Assembly (NCBI RefSeq): GCF_964204865.1
Contig: NC_135250.1
Span: forward strand, 13,516,001 to 13,580,000
From: Styela clava
Lineage: Eukaryota; Chordata; Ascidiacea; Stolidobranchia; Styelidae
Reading direction: 5' to 3'
DNA: 64,000 nt
Shown piece by piece: positions 21,707 to 33,931 of this stretch (the stretch's first letter is position 1; every line of letters starts with the position of its first letter). The notes below the pieces were generated by a model. The model was given only the letters and a program-made list of their open reading frames with translations. It was not told where the DNA came from and searched no databases. The position numbers and the translations under genes were made by a program.

Positions 21707-23464
21707 ATGGATGAACGATTTGAAATAGTAAAACGTGATCATCGATTTCGCCCCATACGACAAAAACAACGTAAAATTCAGATTGATAATCGTTTTCATG
21801 GGGTGTTTACTAAAAAGAGCTTTCGGGAACATTTCACTGTTGACAAACGAGGTCGACCAATCAAAGAAAGCACATCAAAAAATTTGAGAAAATTTTATCA
21901 TCTATCGAAAGCGGAAAGAAAACGAATTCATAAAGAACGAATAAAAACTCGTGCGGCACTAAAAAAACAACTGGGTGGACATGAATTTCAGAATGAACAT
22001 GACATTGAGCAAAAAGGTGAAGATCATAAAGTGCCAGCCAGTAAAGACAGAATAAATGATTCTGATAGCGATTCTAGTTATTTTAGCTCGGAGGATGAAG
22101 ATTCTGACATTGATCTCGCAAGAGGTAAAGGGAATGTTGAATCAAGCTCAGATGAAGAAAATGAAGTTGATCAGGCATTGAATAATAGTAATATTCTTGA
22201 TCATGACTGGGGAGAGATGGACAATATGGCGCCGAGATCAGAGGAAACGAGTAACAGACTTGCTTTGTGTGGTATGGACTGGGACAGAGTCCATGCAGCG
22301 GATTTGTTTGTATTACTAGATTCATTCAAGCCTTCTGGTGGATCTATCAAAAGCATCACTATTTATCCATCTGAATATGGATCAAAGAGAATTGCAGAGG
22401 AAGAAAAAATGGGACCCGCAGAATTAAAAGAAATGAAACAGGATGAGTTAGAGGAAGAATGGCACAAAGAAGAAGGTGAACAATTTAACATGGAGAAATT
22501 GAGACAGTATCAACTAAACAGATTGAAATATTATTATGCAGTCATTGAATGTGATTCCATGGCTACTGCAGAGAAAATTTATCAAGAATGTGATGGTACT
22601 GAATTTGAGACAAGTTGTTCTAAAATTGATTTAAGATTTATTCCTGATGGAATGGAGTTTAACGATTTTCCGCCAAAAGAAACTGCAGCTTCTATGCCAG
22701 ATTTGGCTAAATACAAACCAATATCTTTCATAACTGCTGCCCTCAATCAAACCAAAGTTAACTTGACTTGGGATGAAACTGATCATAAAAGAACTGCTTT
22801 GACAAAGGGGAAGTTTACAAAAGATGAGTTAGAAAATATGGATGTTCGCGACTTTTTGGCATCGAGTAGTAGCGACTCTGAAGGTGGTGACGAATCTCAA
22901 TCTATGAATAGGAGTAATTCAAATATGAATAGTAACTCGCTTCAGCGGAGGGGTGATATGGAAGACAAGGAGCGTATGGAAATGTATCGAAAACTGCTTC
23001 TTGGATCTGAAGATGAAAAAGATGACATTGATATGGAAGTTACCTGGGAACCTGACCTGATACCAACTGTCAAACAAGATTTGTTGAAAGAGAAACAAAA
23101 GAAAGAAAAACCTATTTCAATAGACAATGGTGAAGAAACTAGTAAGGCAGAATTAGAAATGATTATGTTGGGAGATGAAGAAACAAATCCTGAATTTGAA
23201 ATTGATGTTAATGATGAAAGATTTTCTGCTGTGTACCAAAAATCAAACTTTGCAATAGATAGATCAAGTTCTATGTATCGTAAAACTGATGCGATGGAAA
23301 AACTAATTCAAGAAAGACAATCAAGAGTTGAAAGCAGTAGTAATACTGACTGTGTGAAGGCCCCTGATAGAGTTGAATCAAATGATGTTGATGCACTTCT
23401 TAACTCTGTCAAATCTAAGTCTGCGCTATTTGGTAAGAAAATAAAAAATTCAAATAAATCCTAA
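21707..23464 (+). CDS. ESF1: ESF1 homologue, nucleolar pre-rRNA processing factor (585 aa)
   Basis: The N-terminal block (DERFEIVKRDHRFRPI, then DNRFHGVFTKKSF and VDKRGRPI) is the ESF1 signature. A basic helix and acidic Ser/Asp/Glu tract follow, including LARGKGNVESSSDEE, which is shared with vertebrate ESF1. The central conserved domain (RLALCGMDWDRVHAADLF, YPSEYG, RLKYYYAVIECDS, IDLRFIPDGMEF) contains the RRM-like region. It also has the ITWDETDHKR-type motif (LTWDETDHKRTA), and ends in a NUC153 domain (DERFSAVYQKSNF). ESF1 is needed for 18S rRNA maturation in the nucleolus. At 585 residues it is shorter than human ESF1 (about 850), mainly in the acidic and lysine-rich linkers. The start at 21707 follows an acceptor-like AG; an upstream in-frame ATG at 21671 lies in the pyrimidine tract. 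The AATAAA closest to the end overlaps the last codons (23452-23460). Single exon. Confidence 0.93.
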   Translation: MDERFEIVKRDHRFRPIRQKQRKIQIDNRFHGVFTKKSFREHFTVDKRGRPIKESTSKNLRKFYHLSKAERKRIHKERIKTRAALKKQLGGHEFQNEHDIEQKGEDHKVPASKDRINDSDSDSSYFSSEDEDSDIDLARGKGNVESSSDEENEVDQALNNSNILDHDWGEMDNMAPRSEETSNRLALCGMDWDRVHAADLFVLLDSFKPSGGSIKSITIYPSEYGSKRIAEEEKMGPAELKEMKQDELEEEWHKEEGEQFNMEKLRQYQLNRLKYYYAVIECDSMATAEKIYQECDGTEFETSCSKIDLRFIPDGMEFNDFPPKETAASMPDLAKYKPISFITAALNQTKVNLTWDETDHKRTALTKGKFTKDELENMDVRDFLASSSSDSEGGDESQSMNRSNSNMNSNSLQRRGDMEDKERMEMYRKLLLGSEDEKDDIDMEVTWEPDLIPTVKQDLLKEKQKKEKPISIDNGEETSKAELEMIMLGDEETNPEFEIDVNDERFSAVYQKSNFAIDRSSSMYRKTDAMEKLIQERQSRVESSSNTDCVKAPDRVESNDVDALLNSVKSKSALFGKKIKNSNKS

Positions 23465-23699
23465 AATTGACACTTTCTGTAGTTGTATGGGGGTTTCTCT
23501 TGTTTCTTCCCTACATTCCCTGTTACATTGAGATGACCTTTTGTATTCCGGACGGTAAATATTAGATGAGCAATTTCATAACGGGTCATAATTAAATGCT
23601 AATTTGTTGTTTCTGGGATGTCGGAAAGTGTTTCAGAATGGTCCGCCCTGGAGCGGCGTTTTTAGGACTCTGTAGTGAAAGTCTATCCCCGTTCCATGA
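23465..23699. other. ESF1 downstream region
   Basis: No recognised gene. Confidence 0.3.
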
Positions 23700-25079
23700 T
23701 TGATCAGAGCATTCGCGCAATCACGCCTATGCACGTTACGGTCGGACAACGAGTTTGTTTTTGCTTGTCGGTCAAGAGCCTTTTGGGTTCACAAATAACA
23801 TCAGTTAAAAGAGTGCATCTGGATAGGTAGATGAAAACGGTGGAAGAGTGTGTTTCGTTACGCAACCTACTCTCTTGTATATGCGTACATTTTTTGCCCA
23901 GAAGTCTGTTAATGGCATGGCTTCGAAGTCGTCTTTTGTAGATGAATCGAACTTCATATCCAAAAATTCCTCTTCGTCGAGGCGAAATGGATCTCTTGTT
24001 AGTCTCCATTCCGGAAGTTCTGTGTTGTTCAAGTTTGAAAAATTGTGTCCAAATTCTTGTATCAAAAGTCGAAGTTGGGGGACAATATCGCCGTCCAGTT
24101 TGATTTGAAGGACAGTGTCGAATTGGGAAATGTTGCCGCGTTTCCTTTTGAGCTCGACGATACTATAATTCAAGCTTCGCTATGAAAGTACGAATGTGAT
24201 CGTAGTCAGTTATACGGTTATTTTTTTTTTACAATGTAAAAGAAATTTTAATTCAAAAATTTCCACAATTAATCTGATCTAAATGACAGTAGGAGATCGT
24301 GTTTTCTTTCGGCTTCAAGAAATAGCATAGGCTCATTTCTGCAGATTCTCGTAATTACAATCCATCTCCTTACAGAACTTGGCAAACACTTGTATTGACG
24401 GCACTTGTTTTAATGAAGTTGACGGTTCTTATTATTATCGCAAGCTTATCTTTCATCGCAGTAGATAGGGTCTTGAAAGCCATAGCCCGTGGATGGATTA
24501 CATAGTGCGATATCCAATACCGTCGTAGTTTTTCTCTGGCGATGATTTCACTTCGAGATCTTAGTGTTGCCGCGCACCATTAGTGCAGACACCTACAAGT
24601 TTCTCCCATTTTAATTTATTTTTTCAAAAAAAAAATGCAGCGACAAGCTGCACATCTTCAGATTTAAAAGTCGTCTCGGGAGGTTTGCAAAGCAACATAT
24701 CTTCTTCAATCGAAGTTGATCTTATAAAACGATGCCTCGATGACTTTGAAATAAATGGTTTTATCAACGTTTTTCCTACGTTAGGTGTTTTTTTCGCTTC
24801 GCAATCATATTAGCAATTTCAAAGAAGCTTCTACTATCTACAGGAGGCGACTAAAAAAAGGAATTCATACTGCAACTCTCTTCTTTTCAAGAATGTTTTT
24901 TGCTTTAAAAAGGCCACATGCATTCTGATGGGCAGGGTACTTTTTTTTAAGATGGCGCTGTAAGCGTCACTGCTCGGATTTTCAAAATATAAAACACATT
25001 GCGGTACAACTTCGCCATTCATTGTCGTATGTATAAAGCCATACCTAAGATAATCGCCATTATACTTTGTTCCGCTCAT
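23700..25079 (-). pseudogene. hAT transposase relic (ZBED5/SCAND3-like group)
   Basis: Minus-strand fragments lie in transposase order. At 25079-24834 is an N-terminal segment with DYLRYGFIHTT and PQCVLYF, resembling the region before the BED-type finger (the second Cys of the finger is lost). At ~24813-24640 is a VGKTLIKPFISKS segment. At ~24600-24540 is a KLVGVCTNGA-like catalytic-core segment followed by stops. At 24173-23805 are RDPFRLDEEEFLDMKFDSS and AMPLTDFWAKN, typical of the C-terminal hAT region. Stops and frame changes between them show it is dead. Termini were not located. It resembles, but is not identical to, the relic at 27.6-28.7 kb. Assignment to this hAT group rests on motif memory. 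Confidence 0.7.
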
Positions 25080-26785
25080 TTTGCAATACCTGGTAAAGTC
25101 TAACTACATTTTAACTAAAACTAGACGCAGTGCTTTTCGCACTCAAATGTATTTTCTACTTAAACGTTTACATAACACACGTGAAATCTCTATCAATTGT
25201 TGACTATTAAAAATATAGTTATTTTCAACGGACTTCTTGGCTTGCTTAATTAACGTTTTCAAGATTCACTACCAATACCTTCTGACGTGCTTACACACTG
25301 GACAAGTGCAATATTAATATTATGTACATTTTATAAAGAAAAGCAGTTAATTTTCTAATAGTTATTATTATGCATGTGGACGTTTCCCCGACCCATGACC
25401 ATTGAAAAATTCTCCCTGTACTTTACCATTGCAAATTTTTGAACACATACTTTAAGATAGTTTTGGAGAGTTAGTGCTTAACCACTGGCTCGCATGTTTA
25501 AAACTATCATTTCCATTCAAAACATTAAATCATGTGCCGCCTACAGGTACTGATAGATAATTTTAGACTAGTTTATCTCAGCGTTTGCGGTATCAATTTT
25601 TAATTATTGCAACTAAACTAAATGTCCTCGAAAAACATAATGACAATTGAGTTATTTGGTTTACTACTGTTTTCTTAAAACACAAAAAAACACGAAAATA
25701 TGGCAATGTTTACAACCATTCTAGAATATTTGTCTGAGCGACTGCACAAATTGTAATTGTTACGCCATTATTGACTTATTGCTGATTGGTCGTTGTTACG
25801 GCAATAAACAAGGAGTCAATCGATGCTGGGGGAAACACCCTGCTTGTTTGCGCCTATATTACTTTCTCTCAAAATGCGGAAATGACACGAAAGTCAAAAG
25901 CGTGGTGTAGACGTGTATTTTCGCATCTTCTGAAAAATTTAACTTTGGTTACGGGTTCATGTTAATGTACGCTAAATACATTAGTAAATATAATATTAGG
26001 CTAATTTATTTTTATCATGTAGTCCTATGTTATGTTTATGGTATTGTTGAAAAACTCATGGCTGTTTGCTAGACTGGTAATGAACTACGTCATCGTTTTG
26101 CTATTCTTCGGAGCATGGAAAAGCAGGTCCCGTCTGCTATTCACGTGTATTTTTAAAGGATTTTATAAACACAAACAAGCAGGGAGATGTCATTGGCCAT
26201 TTCAATCCTGACCGAACTCACGCATTTATTTTGAGAAATATCGGGGTACCAGGGATGCCTGAGTTCGTACCGAAAGCATAATATGTTAGCGAACCACTGA
26301 TACACCAGTCAATTATTGGACGTATACTGCCAAATTTCATATTAACGTGTTCCAGTATAAAATAAAAACAGAATTCCCACCTCACACAAAGGAACATTCC
26401 TGCTTCTAAAAACTCTAATTTAGTTCATAATTGAGGGAAAATACCATAACTTTTATTGTGACGAAACGAATCTTCGCTTCGAATTCTTCAATGTTCGATA
26501 TTCTCAATTATGTGAACAATTGTTTTTACTTTTAAAATAATCATTTCGAATCGAATTATTTTGAAATAATTCAAATGTTCTGGCCAACTATATTATCATA
26601 CAAATTGGGCAATTCGTAGAAAGATCAATTACAAATTAAGCTCATTATAATTTCGATTCAGCCTTTACTCACAATAATTCTAATTTTGTTTTGCAATACA
26701 TCCCGATAATCAAGATGTAGGCTACTTCCATCTGGTCCGGATCATGCCTTCCAGAAGACTTAATTAAGCACTTCAGACTTTGGTG
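25080..26785. other. Intergenic region with MITE copy B
   Basis: Apart from the MITE at 25376-25840 and hAT-like TTCGAATCGAATTATT at 26546-26563, no gene is recognised. Confidence 0.4.
25376..25840 (-). mobile_element. ~465 bp MITE, copy B
   Basis: Opposite in orientation to the element at 16839-17336. The left end reads GTGGACGTTTCCCCGACC and the right end, inverted, GGTGTTTCCCCCAGCATCGA. Shared interior blocks confirm that the two copies belong to one family. No coding capacity. Confidence 0.75.
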
Positions 26786-27589
26786 CCCTATACCAGGGGT
26801 GGCCAACACGATCGAACACAACACGATCGCCACGTCTCGAGCAGTCGATCGCGTCTGATGTTGAGTAAATTTTATTGAAATACCACCCAAAATTGCCTTG
26901 AACCAGTTGTGTGTTTTACAACAGGAAGCATACAGTACTTTACATGCGCAAAATACAATATACACATACAGTATTTGAGTATGGGCAAGCCCGATAAAGC
27001 ATATTATCACGTAAAAATGCAAGTTTTTCCGCTGCCAAGGTTTAAAAATGAAGTGCCGAATATCGCGGGTCTAGACCAGGCATGTCCAACCTTTTTAGTG
27101 TCGCGGGCCACTTTCACATGAGGAAATTCATTGCGGGCCGCAAACGTTTTTATCAAACTTAAACACCAGCCCAGTTCCGATTTACGTTAGAATTTGAGCG
27201 TCACTAAATCAAACCCCTGGATTTGATTATGCCCAACAATTATGCGGATTACTGAACACAAAGACCATGAAATTCAACTCAACTTTTACGCAAACTGCCC
27301 AACTTTCAAGCAATATTATACTTTGGCATAAAAAATCGAAAGAAAAAAAAAAGTCAGCAATTATTCCTTTCAACTAGTGCAAAACTTGCTTTTGAATGTC
27401 ATTGCTCAACTGTTTAATATTTTTTTGTTGTTTAATATGTTTTGTTGCAATTTGTCTAATTATATTAAATTATATTCTCATTAAGCGAGTTATTGTGAAT
27501 TTTATACTTGTTAGAATATAATATATTTTGGTCTAAACGTGACTCACAATAAATTCTGTTACGTAAAGAATATAATCGCCAAAAAAAAA

Positions 27590-28660
27590 AAAAAAAAAAA
27601 GTTTTCAATTTTGAAAAGAAAGATTCGCACAAATATGTTGTTCCTATTGCCGCCGCAATACGCATTGCCATTTGTCTGAGGATGGGAAACTTATCTTCGT
27701 CGACATACTCACTGTAGAATTCAAGTTTTCTATCTCTTTCAGTTCCGTACTCGACTGGACATCGATCAATTCAAGTTGCATATATATTCTCGCGTCTCTT
27801 CTACCCGAATGGCAAATGGACACATAAAAATTTTAAAGAGACTGTCGAATTTTTGCAAGTAGGCGAATCTCTCTTTGAATGCTTTCAACAACTTTGCGAC
27901 TTCGTGGCAATATTCACAGAAATCCCTATTGTTGGTATGCGAATTTCTCTTCAAATGCTTTCAACAACTTTGCGACTTCGTTGCAATATTTACAGAAATC
28001 CTTATTAATGCTGTCGAAGCTATTTAGTAAAGGAAAATGAACTGCTTTCTTCAATTCAAATTGAGCTTTATACAGTTCAAGTTTTGTGATAAACGCCTGT
28101 ATATCTTCATAACAGTCTGTAATTAATTTGTTTTCACCTTGAAGGTTCTGATTGCGTTCATTTACCTTTTTTGTTATATCAGTTAGAAAGCAAAGATCCG
28201 GAAGCCATTGTTCATCACCGAATTCAGGAATATCGCAGCACTGTTCATTATAATACTCTTTAAACTGATGATGTTTCAAAGGGCTTTTTTTAATCAAATT
28301 GACTGCTTTGACTACGACTGTCACCACATGTGACATATTCAGTGCTTGAGCACATAAGTTTTCCAAGTGCAAAAACAATGACAAACAAACATCTCCGCTC
28401 CAGAAATGGAGCATCCCTCCAAGCGTTTGATATGTTTGCGAATCAAAGTAACAGCTCAGATATTTTTCCAATCATCGACGCTGCTCCATCTGTTGCGATG
28501 TCTATGAGACGTTTCACACCAAGTTTATGATCTTTCAAGTATTCTATCGCAGCTTCTTTTATGTCCCTTCCTGTTGTTGTAGTTTTTAAGCTCAGAACGT
28601 CGAGGAATTCCTCCGTCACTTTCATTTGACTGTCAACTCCTCGAACAAAAAGGAAGGAAC
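27590..28660 (-). pseudogene. hAT transposase relic inside the 26.8-29.0 kb element
   Basis: Minus-strand pieces in order: KTTTTGRDIKEAAIEYLKDH then IDIATDGAASMIGK (28625-28443, the core region with the D-G-A motif), a frame change near 28450, and 181 codons (28471-27926) including QWLPDLCFLTDITKKVNERN and FELKKAVHFPLL. At the end is TTYLCESFFSKLK near 27600, the diagnostic hAT C-terminal dimerisation motif. The reading frame is broken at least twice, and an A/T run follows at 27582-27600. It belongs to the ZBED5/GTF2IRD2-like hAT group by motif. The coding part contains a local tandem duplication at about 27862-28010. Confidence 0.82.
27862..28010. repeat. Local tandem duplication within the hAT transposase relic
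   Basis: Two adjacent copies, about 75-80 bp each, of GCGAAT(C/T)TCTCTTTGAATGC-like sequence followed by TTTCAACAACTTTGCGACTT and TTGCAATATTTACAGAAATCC. It duplicates the coding segment ending in LLKAF and is a clear disrupting change. Confidence 0.8.
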
Positions 28661-29034
28661 AAATTGTAAATTAGATACTGAAGTTACAGTCATGTAACAT
28701 TCATGGTTTGAGAATATTTATTTTTCTCTGTTTGGATAATATATACATGAATACTTATAAAAATATTTACTCCGGGTACAATTGAATAATCAAATCAACA
28801 ATCTAAATATAACATAGAAAATACAAATTTTGTGTCGATTTATAATAATAATGTGTCCACAAAGCTTTCTTATTTTCAGCGGTGGAATTTTATGTATGTG
28901 TGTGTGCAGTTATCTGAATATTCAGTGCCCGTTCGTTTTTGTCTAGGACCTTATTCCCGATCAGTCGATCGCGATCTATTTTGAAAATTTTAGTCGATCG
29001 CAGTCGAAAGCAGGTTGGCCACCCATCCCTATAC

Positions 29035-32000
29035 GTAAAAAGTGATAATAATATTGAAACCAGTGTTCCATGTCATCTGAAATTGAATAAGTAAGTTTCA
29101 GTGTGGATGTTAATCAATATATATATATCTTTGTTTCTTTACCCATAAAATCGACCTATCAGCATCAGCAATGAGTTAACAATGACGTAAGGAATGAAAT
29201 TTGTCTAAACCCTCAGACAGATATTCAACCATCATCGTAAACAATACTTCGTTTTTCGTTGTTTTGCGTGTTACTTATTTGTTTTCGAACCACCAACTTA
29301 ATGGCCATTATGTCTTCCGAGAAGCTTAGTTGCAATGATCGTAAATAAGTCCCACGAACGCTGCGACAGACTGAGCCTCCTGTAAGCGGAACGTGGTCAA
29401 ATAGTTTTAGTAAAAATAATGTTTCTAAACATTTAAACCATATTGTAAGCGCCATCTCTCGAAAACACTCTCTAATAGGCATAAACGTTGATTGAAATTT
29501 TTTTGTTATAATCGCTGAATTTCGTTGTCAGTGTGATTATTTTTGGCCGGCATCCTCATGTTGGTAAATCTTTCTGCCAATTCATCTTTGTTCAAATACT
29601 AACTAGTTTTTGTCCCGCGGCAGACATCCAAGTTTAGCTTAATTTTGTTTCTTGCAAAACTGTGCGTTCAGTTGAACAAACAATTCCCGAAACAAAACGT
29701 TAATATGCGATCATCGGCGACAGGTGAAAAGCAGTGGAATACAGGAGGTTCATGCGAACCCGTTCTTGCAATGTTCGCAATCATCAGCATACGAGATCTT
29801 GTTTTTTTAAAGCTATATTGGACAATATTATTAGCATTAAAGACTTCGGAAAGCATATTGATATTATTATCGTGAATGCATTATTTCGGCGTTGAATAAA
29901 AACTCCAAGACTTCGTTGGATATACCAGTAAAAAAATATCCCGTCAGTAAATCATTAAATTAGCCCACGACCTTAGTGCTTGCTCGTGTGCGTTTTTCTG
30001 ATTCAGTGTTTTACTCTTGAAGCATACTACCCTGCTTTTCCAAGCGGAGTTTAAGACTGGTAATTTTGCATTTTTTTTGTATGGATGAAAATTCCGACGT
30101 TTTTTTCAACATTCCAAATTGACAAAAAATAATTGAATATCCAACGACAAATCACCAGATACCGTAGCCAACACATTTCCTAACTACATAAATATAGAGT
30201 ACGCTCGCGCGCTTTTCTCTTTGTTCTATGACGAAATAATTAGTAATAGCATTGCGACAAAGCTTGTTTCATAGCAATATTAGCAGCCGTATATTAGTCT
30301 GGCAGATAAGGGGAACTTTTCGGCCCAACTTTGATTTCAGACATAAAGTTTTTTGTATTTGTGATTATTCATCTTGGGGGCATTGCCAATCATTTCTACA
30401 TGGGTGTGGAGTTTGCAGCCTTGAGCAATTTTTTACGGCTCGATATTTATATTAGTGTTTTTCGTCAAACCTGTGCATCATAATAACGCACAACCTGAAC
30501 CATAACCTGTTACAATTTTATGTTCAGATTGTGCGTAATCTTGGTGCACAAACTACGCAAGCACCAAATTTCTAGGAAATAAAATCAATAACTTTTAGGT
30601 ATTTGTTGAGATATTTGTATCAGTGTTTTTCCTCAAACCTGTACATCATAATGACGCACAACCTGAACCATAACATGTTTCAATACTATGTTCATGATGT
30701 GCGCAATCTTGGTGCACAAACTACGCAAGCACCAAATTTACTAGGAAATAAAATCAATAACTTTTAGGCATTTGTTGAGCCCAGCTTTGGGTCGCGACCC
30801 ATATACATGGAAATACTGTCGAAACCTACGCGTAAAATAAAGAGTACTATTTCAAAATACCCGTTTTGTTGCAATTAACAATACAAGCCTGCTAATGCAA
30901 TCGCCAGTAGTTCAAGTGAATATACACCCGGTGGAGAACAGTCAATTATTTGTTAGCGAGAATTGTTATGCAGCGGGATGATCACGACGACGCAGTGAAA
31001 GATAATGATATCACGAGAACAAGAATGAGAAAATTGCTACATTCTATATTATTTCCCTGGGAAAGAATGTAGTTCATTCTTATGTTCCATGCCAATGCTT
31101 TTCAAACTACCAAAGACTCTCAACACTTTTGCTTTTTCTCTTCTATAAAAATATATTGTTATTATATATTCGCATTTCCATCTGTTTGTTCGTGCTTCCA
31201 GATAACCGATCAGCGGCTTCCAAGGAGGACGGGGTCCCCTTTTAAGAAACCCTGTCATAAACTAGAAGAGGCGACCGTGCTTCTCTTGCCTGTTGTCATG
31301 CTGTCCCTGGAATTCAGCTACAAAAAAAATTCACGAAAACGGATTTTTAAATTTTATGATTTCATTAATAATAATATTCTCAACCATGAATACGGGTATA
31401 AAATGATTTACGAGTGGTAAAATGTCAAGTTATTCCAACAACATGATCATGTTTTGCAATTTACAACCAATATTATGTATGTAACTTTGTTTGACAGAGC
31501 CCCAAGAGCTCTAACTAGAAATATCAAAAATGCGAGGCCAAAAAAGTCACACTACAACATTGTCAAATGTGCTGTATTTACGATAGATAACAGGTTTACC
31601 AAAAAGAATTACATGAAAAATGGTAAAATAAAGATCAATTCAGAAATATCTACTTGGTGATATGCATCTGTTGATGATTCTATGTGTTTGTATCGGAAGT
31701 TTAATAACAGAATTAATTGTGGTTGCTGGGGATGTTTCAAAAAAAAGTTTGAATGGTAAAAAGTTTTCACAAAATGTCAAGGTTTAATAGTATTAGAAAA
31801 AGTGCTCCCATGTTTTTTTTTTATTTGATAACCACGCCACAGAACTTATCCGAGAAGTATACGCAGCAATTGCGAGAGGCAGAAATGCCAAGATGGGATT
31901 TCATCGCATCGCAAACCAATATTAGCAATTCTTAGCAATATATATTCGCGCATTCCCAACTGAACAGCGTGGAAAAGATTATACCTATCTACACACTTTA

Positions 32001-33045
32001 AGAACTATGTCAGATGAGCGTCATATTATCGAATATCAGTAAAGGAATAGTGCAATGGGAAAAAACATATAATGCAGAACTTTCAGTAGTATGCAATCAA
32101 ATAATCCTATTGTAGAATATATATTTTAAAACATTTCGTCACGCCAACTGCAGTCCGAAACTTTTTGTCTCTGGCTAAGCTTAGATACCAATTGACACTC
32201 ATGTAAACTGGTAAGACCGTAAGAGGCACGCAATGGAGCAGATACTAGGAGTATCCATCCCCCAGCTGTCATTTGAGTGGGTACTGCTGTTTTTATTTGC
32301 AGATGTTACTGATCTTTTCGTATTGCAGATTTACTGGCATCACCGATTTAAGGATGTTGGAAACCAAAACGCAATATTACAAAACTTACTTTCAACACGC
32401 GGTTTGAATGAATGAAAAAGCTGAAACTAGTATTCTTTAGAACAGCATACAAATTCTATGGAATGAAATCATACGACAAAAGCTCAAAAACCTATAGCTC
32501 AATAATCAAGTGGAATTTGATGCATGTGCGCAAAAATGTGCGCGTTACTACGTACAACCGAAGCACGCAGGGATGTACTAGTAATTAAAACGTTTGACTC
32601 AACTAGGTTGGCATAACAGGTGCACATCTCCACAAGGATCTATTGATTTTGCCAAAGTCAATGCAGCACTGAAAGGTTCCGGTTCTTCCAAAAGAAAACA
32701 CGTTACACATCGTTAGATACCAGTGGATGGTTTTACATGGCCTTGTTCGGAGTGAAAGACGAGGTCAAATATTCCAATCCAATGCAACTAATAAAATATT
32801 TCCCAAGTCCCTAAGCTTAAACCAGGAAAACGAAATGCACGCGGCAACGAAAATGTAGTTTGAAGAGCGCAATAGAAAGTGGCTAGATGCTGTCGATGGA
32901 TCTTGGCTTGTATTAGTGAAATAAACTACCATTTATTCTACTAAAATTGAATTTCTGACATTGTAAGTAGATTCAATGTTACTATGTATGCAAAACTAAA
33001 CCATGTAGTTATGAAATAATTGTTTTTAACAAAAAGGCGGGCCAG
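29035..33045. other. Intergenic region with small repeats, no recognised gene
   Basis: It contains a duplicated hairpin repeat (30453-30779) followed by GGGTCGCGACCC (30790-30801), a palindrome typical of hAT ends. Open frames such as 31049-31258 (-) and 32233-32415 (+) were examined and match no family I recognise. Much of it may be decayed transposon. Confidence 0.4.
30453..30779. repeat. Two ~168 bp direct copies of a hairpin-forming repeat
   Basis: Both copies begin AGTGTTTTTC(G/C)TCAAACCTG and contain inverted arms CGCACAACCTGAACCATA and TATGTTCAGATTGTGCG-like, then CTTGGTGCACAAACTACGC and AAATAAAATCAATAACTTTT. They differ at scattered bases. The arms match the element at 33046-33137. 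Confidence 0.8.
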
Positions 33046-33137
33046 AAGTATTCGTACCAAGATGGCGCACAACCTGAACATTGTATGTTTACCAGGTTAG
33101 GGTTCAGGATGTGCGTCATCTTGGTACGAATACTTTT
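33046..33137. mobile_element. 92 bp near-perfect hairpin element
   Basis: The left arm, GAAGTATTCGTACCAAGATG then GCGCACAACCTGAAC, pairs with the right arm GTTCAGGATGTGCGTCATC then TTGGTACGAATACTTTT, at about 33 of 36 positions, around a ~20 bp loop. It is related to the arms at 30.45-30.78 kb and is likely a miniature foldback element. Confidence 0.75.
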
Positions 33138-33931
33138 AATCCACTCAAAAAAAAAATTGCTCAACATTATATACTCCACACCCACCTGAGTATCATTATA
33201 TATGTCATCTACATTATATCTAAACAATAAAAAAAACTTTATGTCTTAAAACAATGTTGAGGCCCGATTCTGCCGGACTATATTGCCGACCAATGAATTA
33301 CAGGGAAAACTTTTGTAGGGTCAAGAAGACATCGATTCACTACTAATTGAGGGCCAAGTTATGAATAATTTGTCTGATTTTTTTTAATAAGATGGAGGGT
33401 TTAATAAGATGATAATTGTGAACGAAAAATATGTACGGATTTATTGAAACCAAATATATATTGAAGTCTGTGTCACCGGACCAACTCGAATTTGTACATT
33501 TAACACTTAGGCACCATCGAAGATTCCTCTATGCAAATTTTCTGTGTTTACCCCTTTCCCTTGGTATCCTAAGCACGTGCTTATATTGTTTTATGGTCGA
33601 TCCAGCCCTGACTCACATAATATAACATCAGATTGATTAATTAGAAATGAATTCTTACACGTTCTTGCATTTATGTGACGCGTGCATTGCGACGTGTGGC
33701 AGGTCATTCCTTGTTTTTATTTATGAGAAGTGCATTATAACTGGACGAATGATTCTAATTACGCCTTATATTGTTGTTATAACAAATATGTCACATTGAC
33801 GTGTTTAATTGGGGCGTCGAATTGTAATTCATGACGTTCGGACACGCAATCCGACGTTCCATTGAAAAGTTTAAAGCCTTCTATTTCAATAACATGGATT
33901 TAGCCTGGGGCCACGACATATTCCTTGCAAG
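33138..33931. other. Upstream region of the thrombospondin-repeat gene
   Basis: No other gene recognised. A pyrimidine/purine-mixed, AT-rich promoter-proximal region. Confidence 0.35.

Larger units (their letters stand above)
26794..29026 (-). mobile_element. hAT element with 8 bp target duplication
   Basis: The left terminus is CAGGGGTGGCCAAC and the right terminus, inverted, ATGGGTGGCCAACC. Both sides are flanked by CCCTATAC (26786-26793 and 29027-29034), a perfect 8 bp target duplication. Subterminal AGTCGATCG motifs occur near both ends (26841, 28958-28970, 28991). It carries the transposase relic described separately. A second hAT-like end (CAGGCATGTCCAACC, 27078) lies just inside, possibly a nested fragment. 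Confidence 0.88.
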
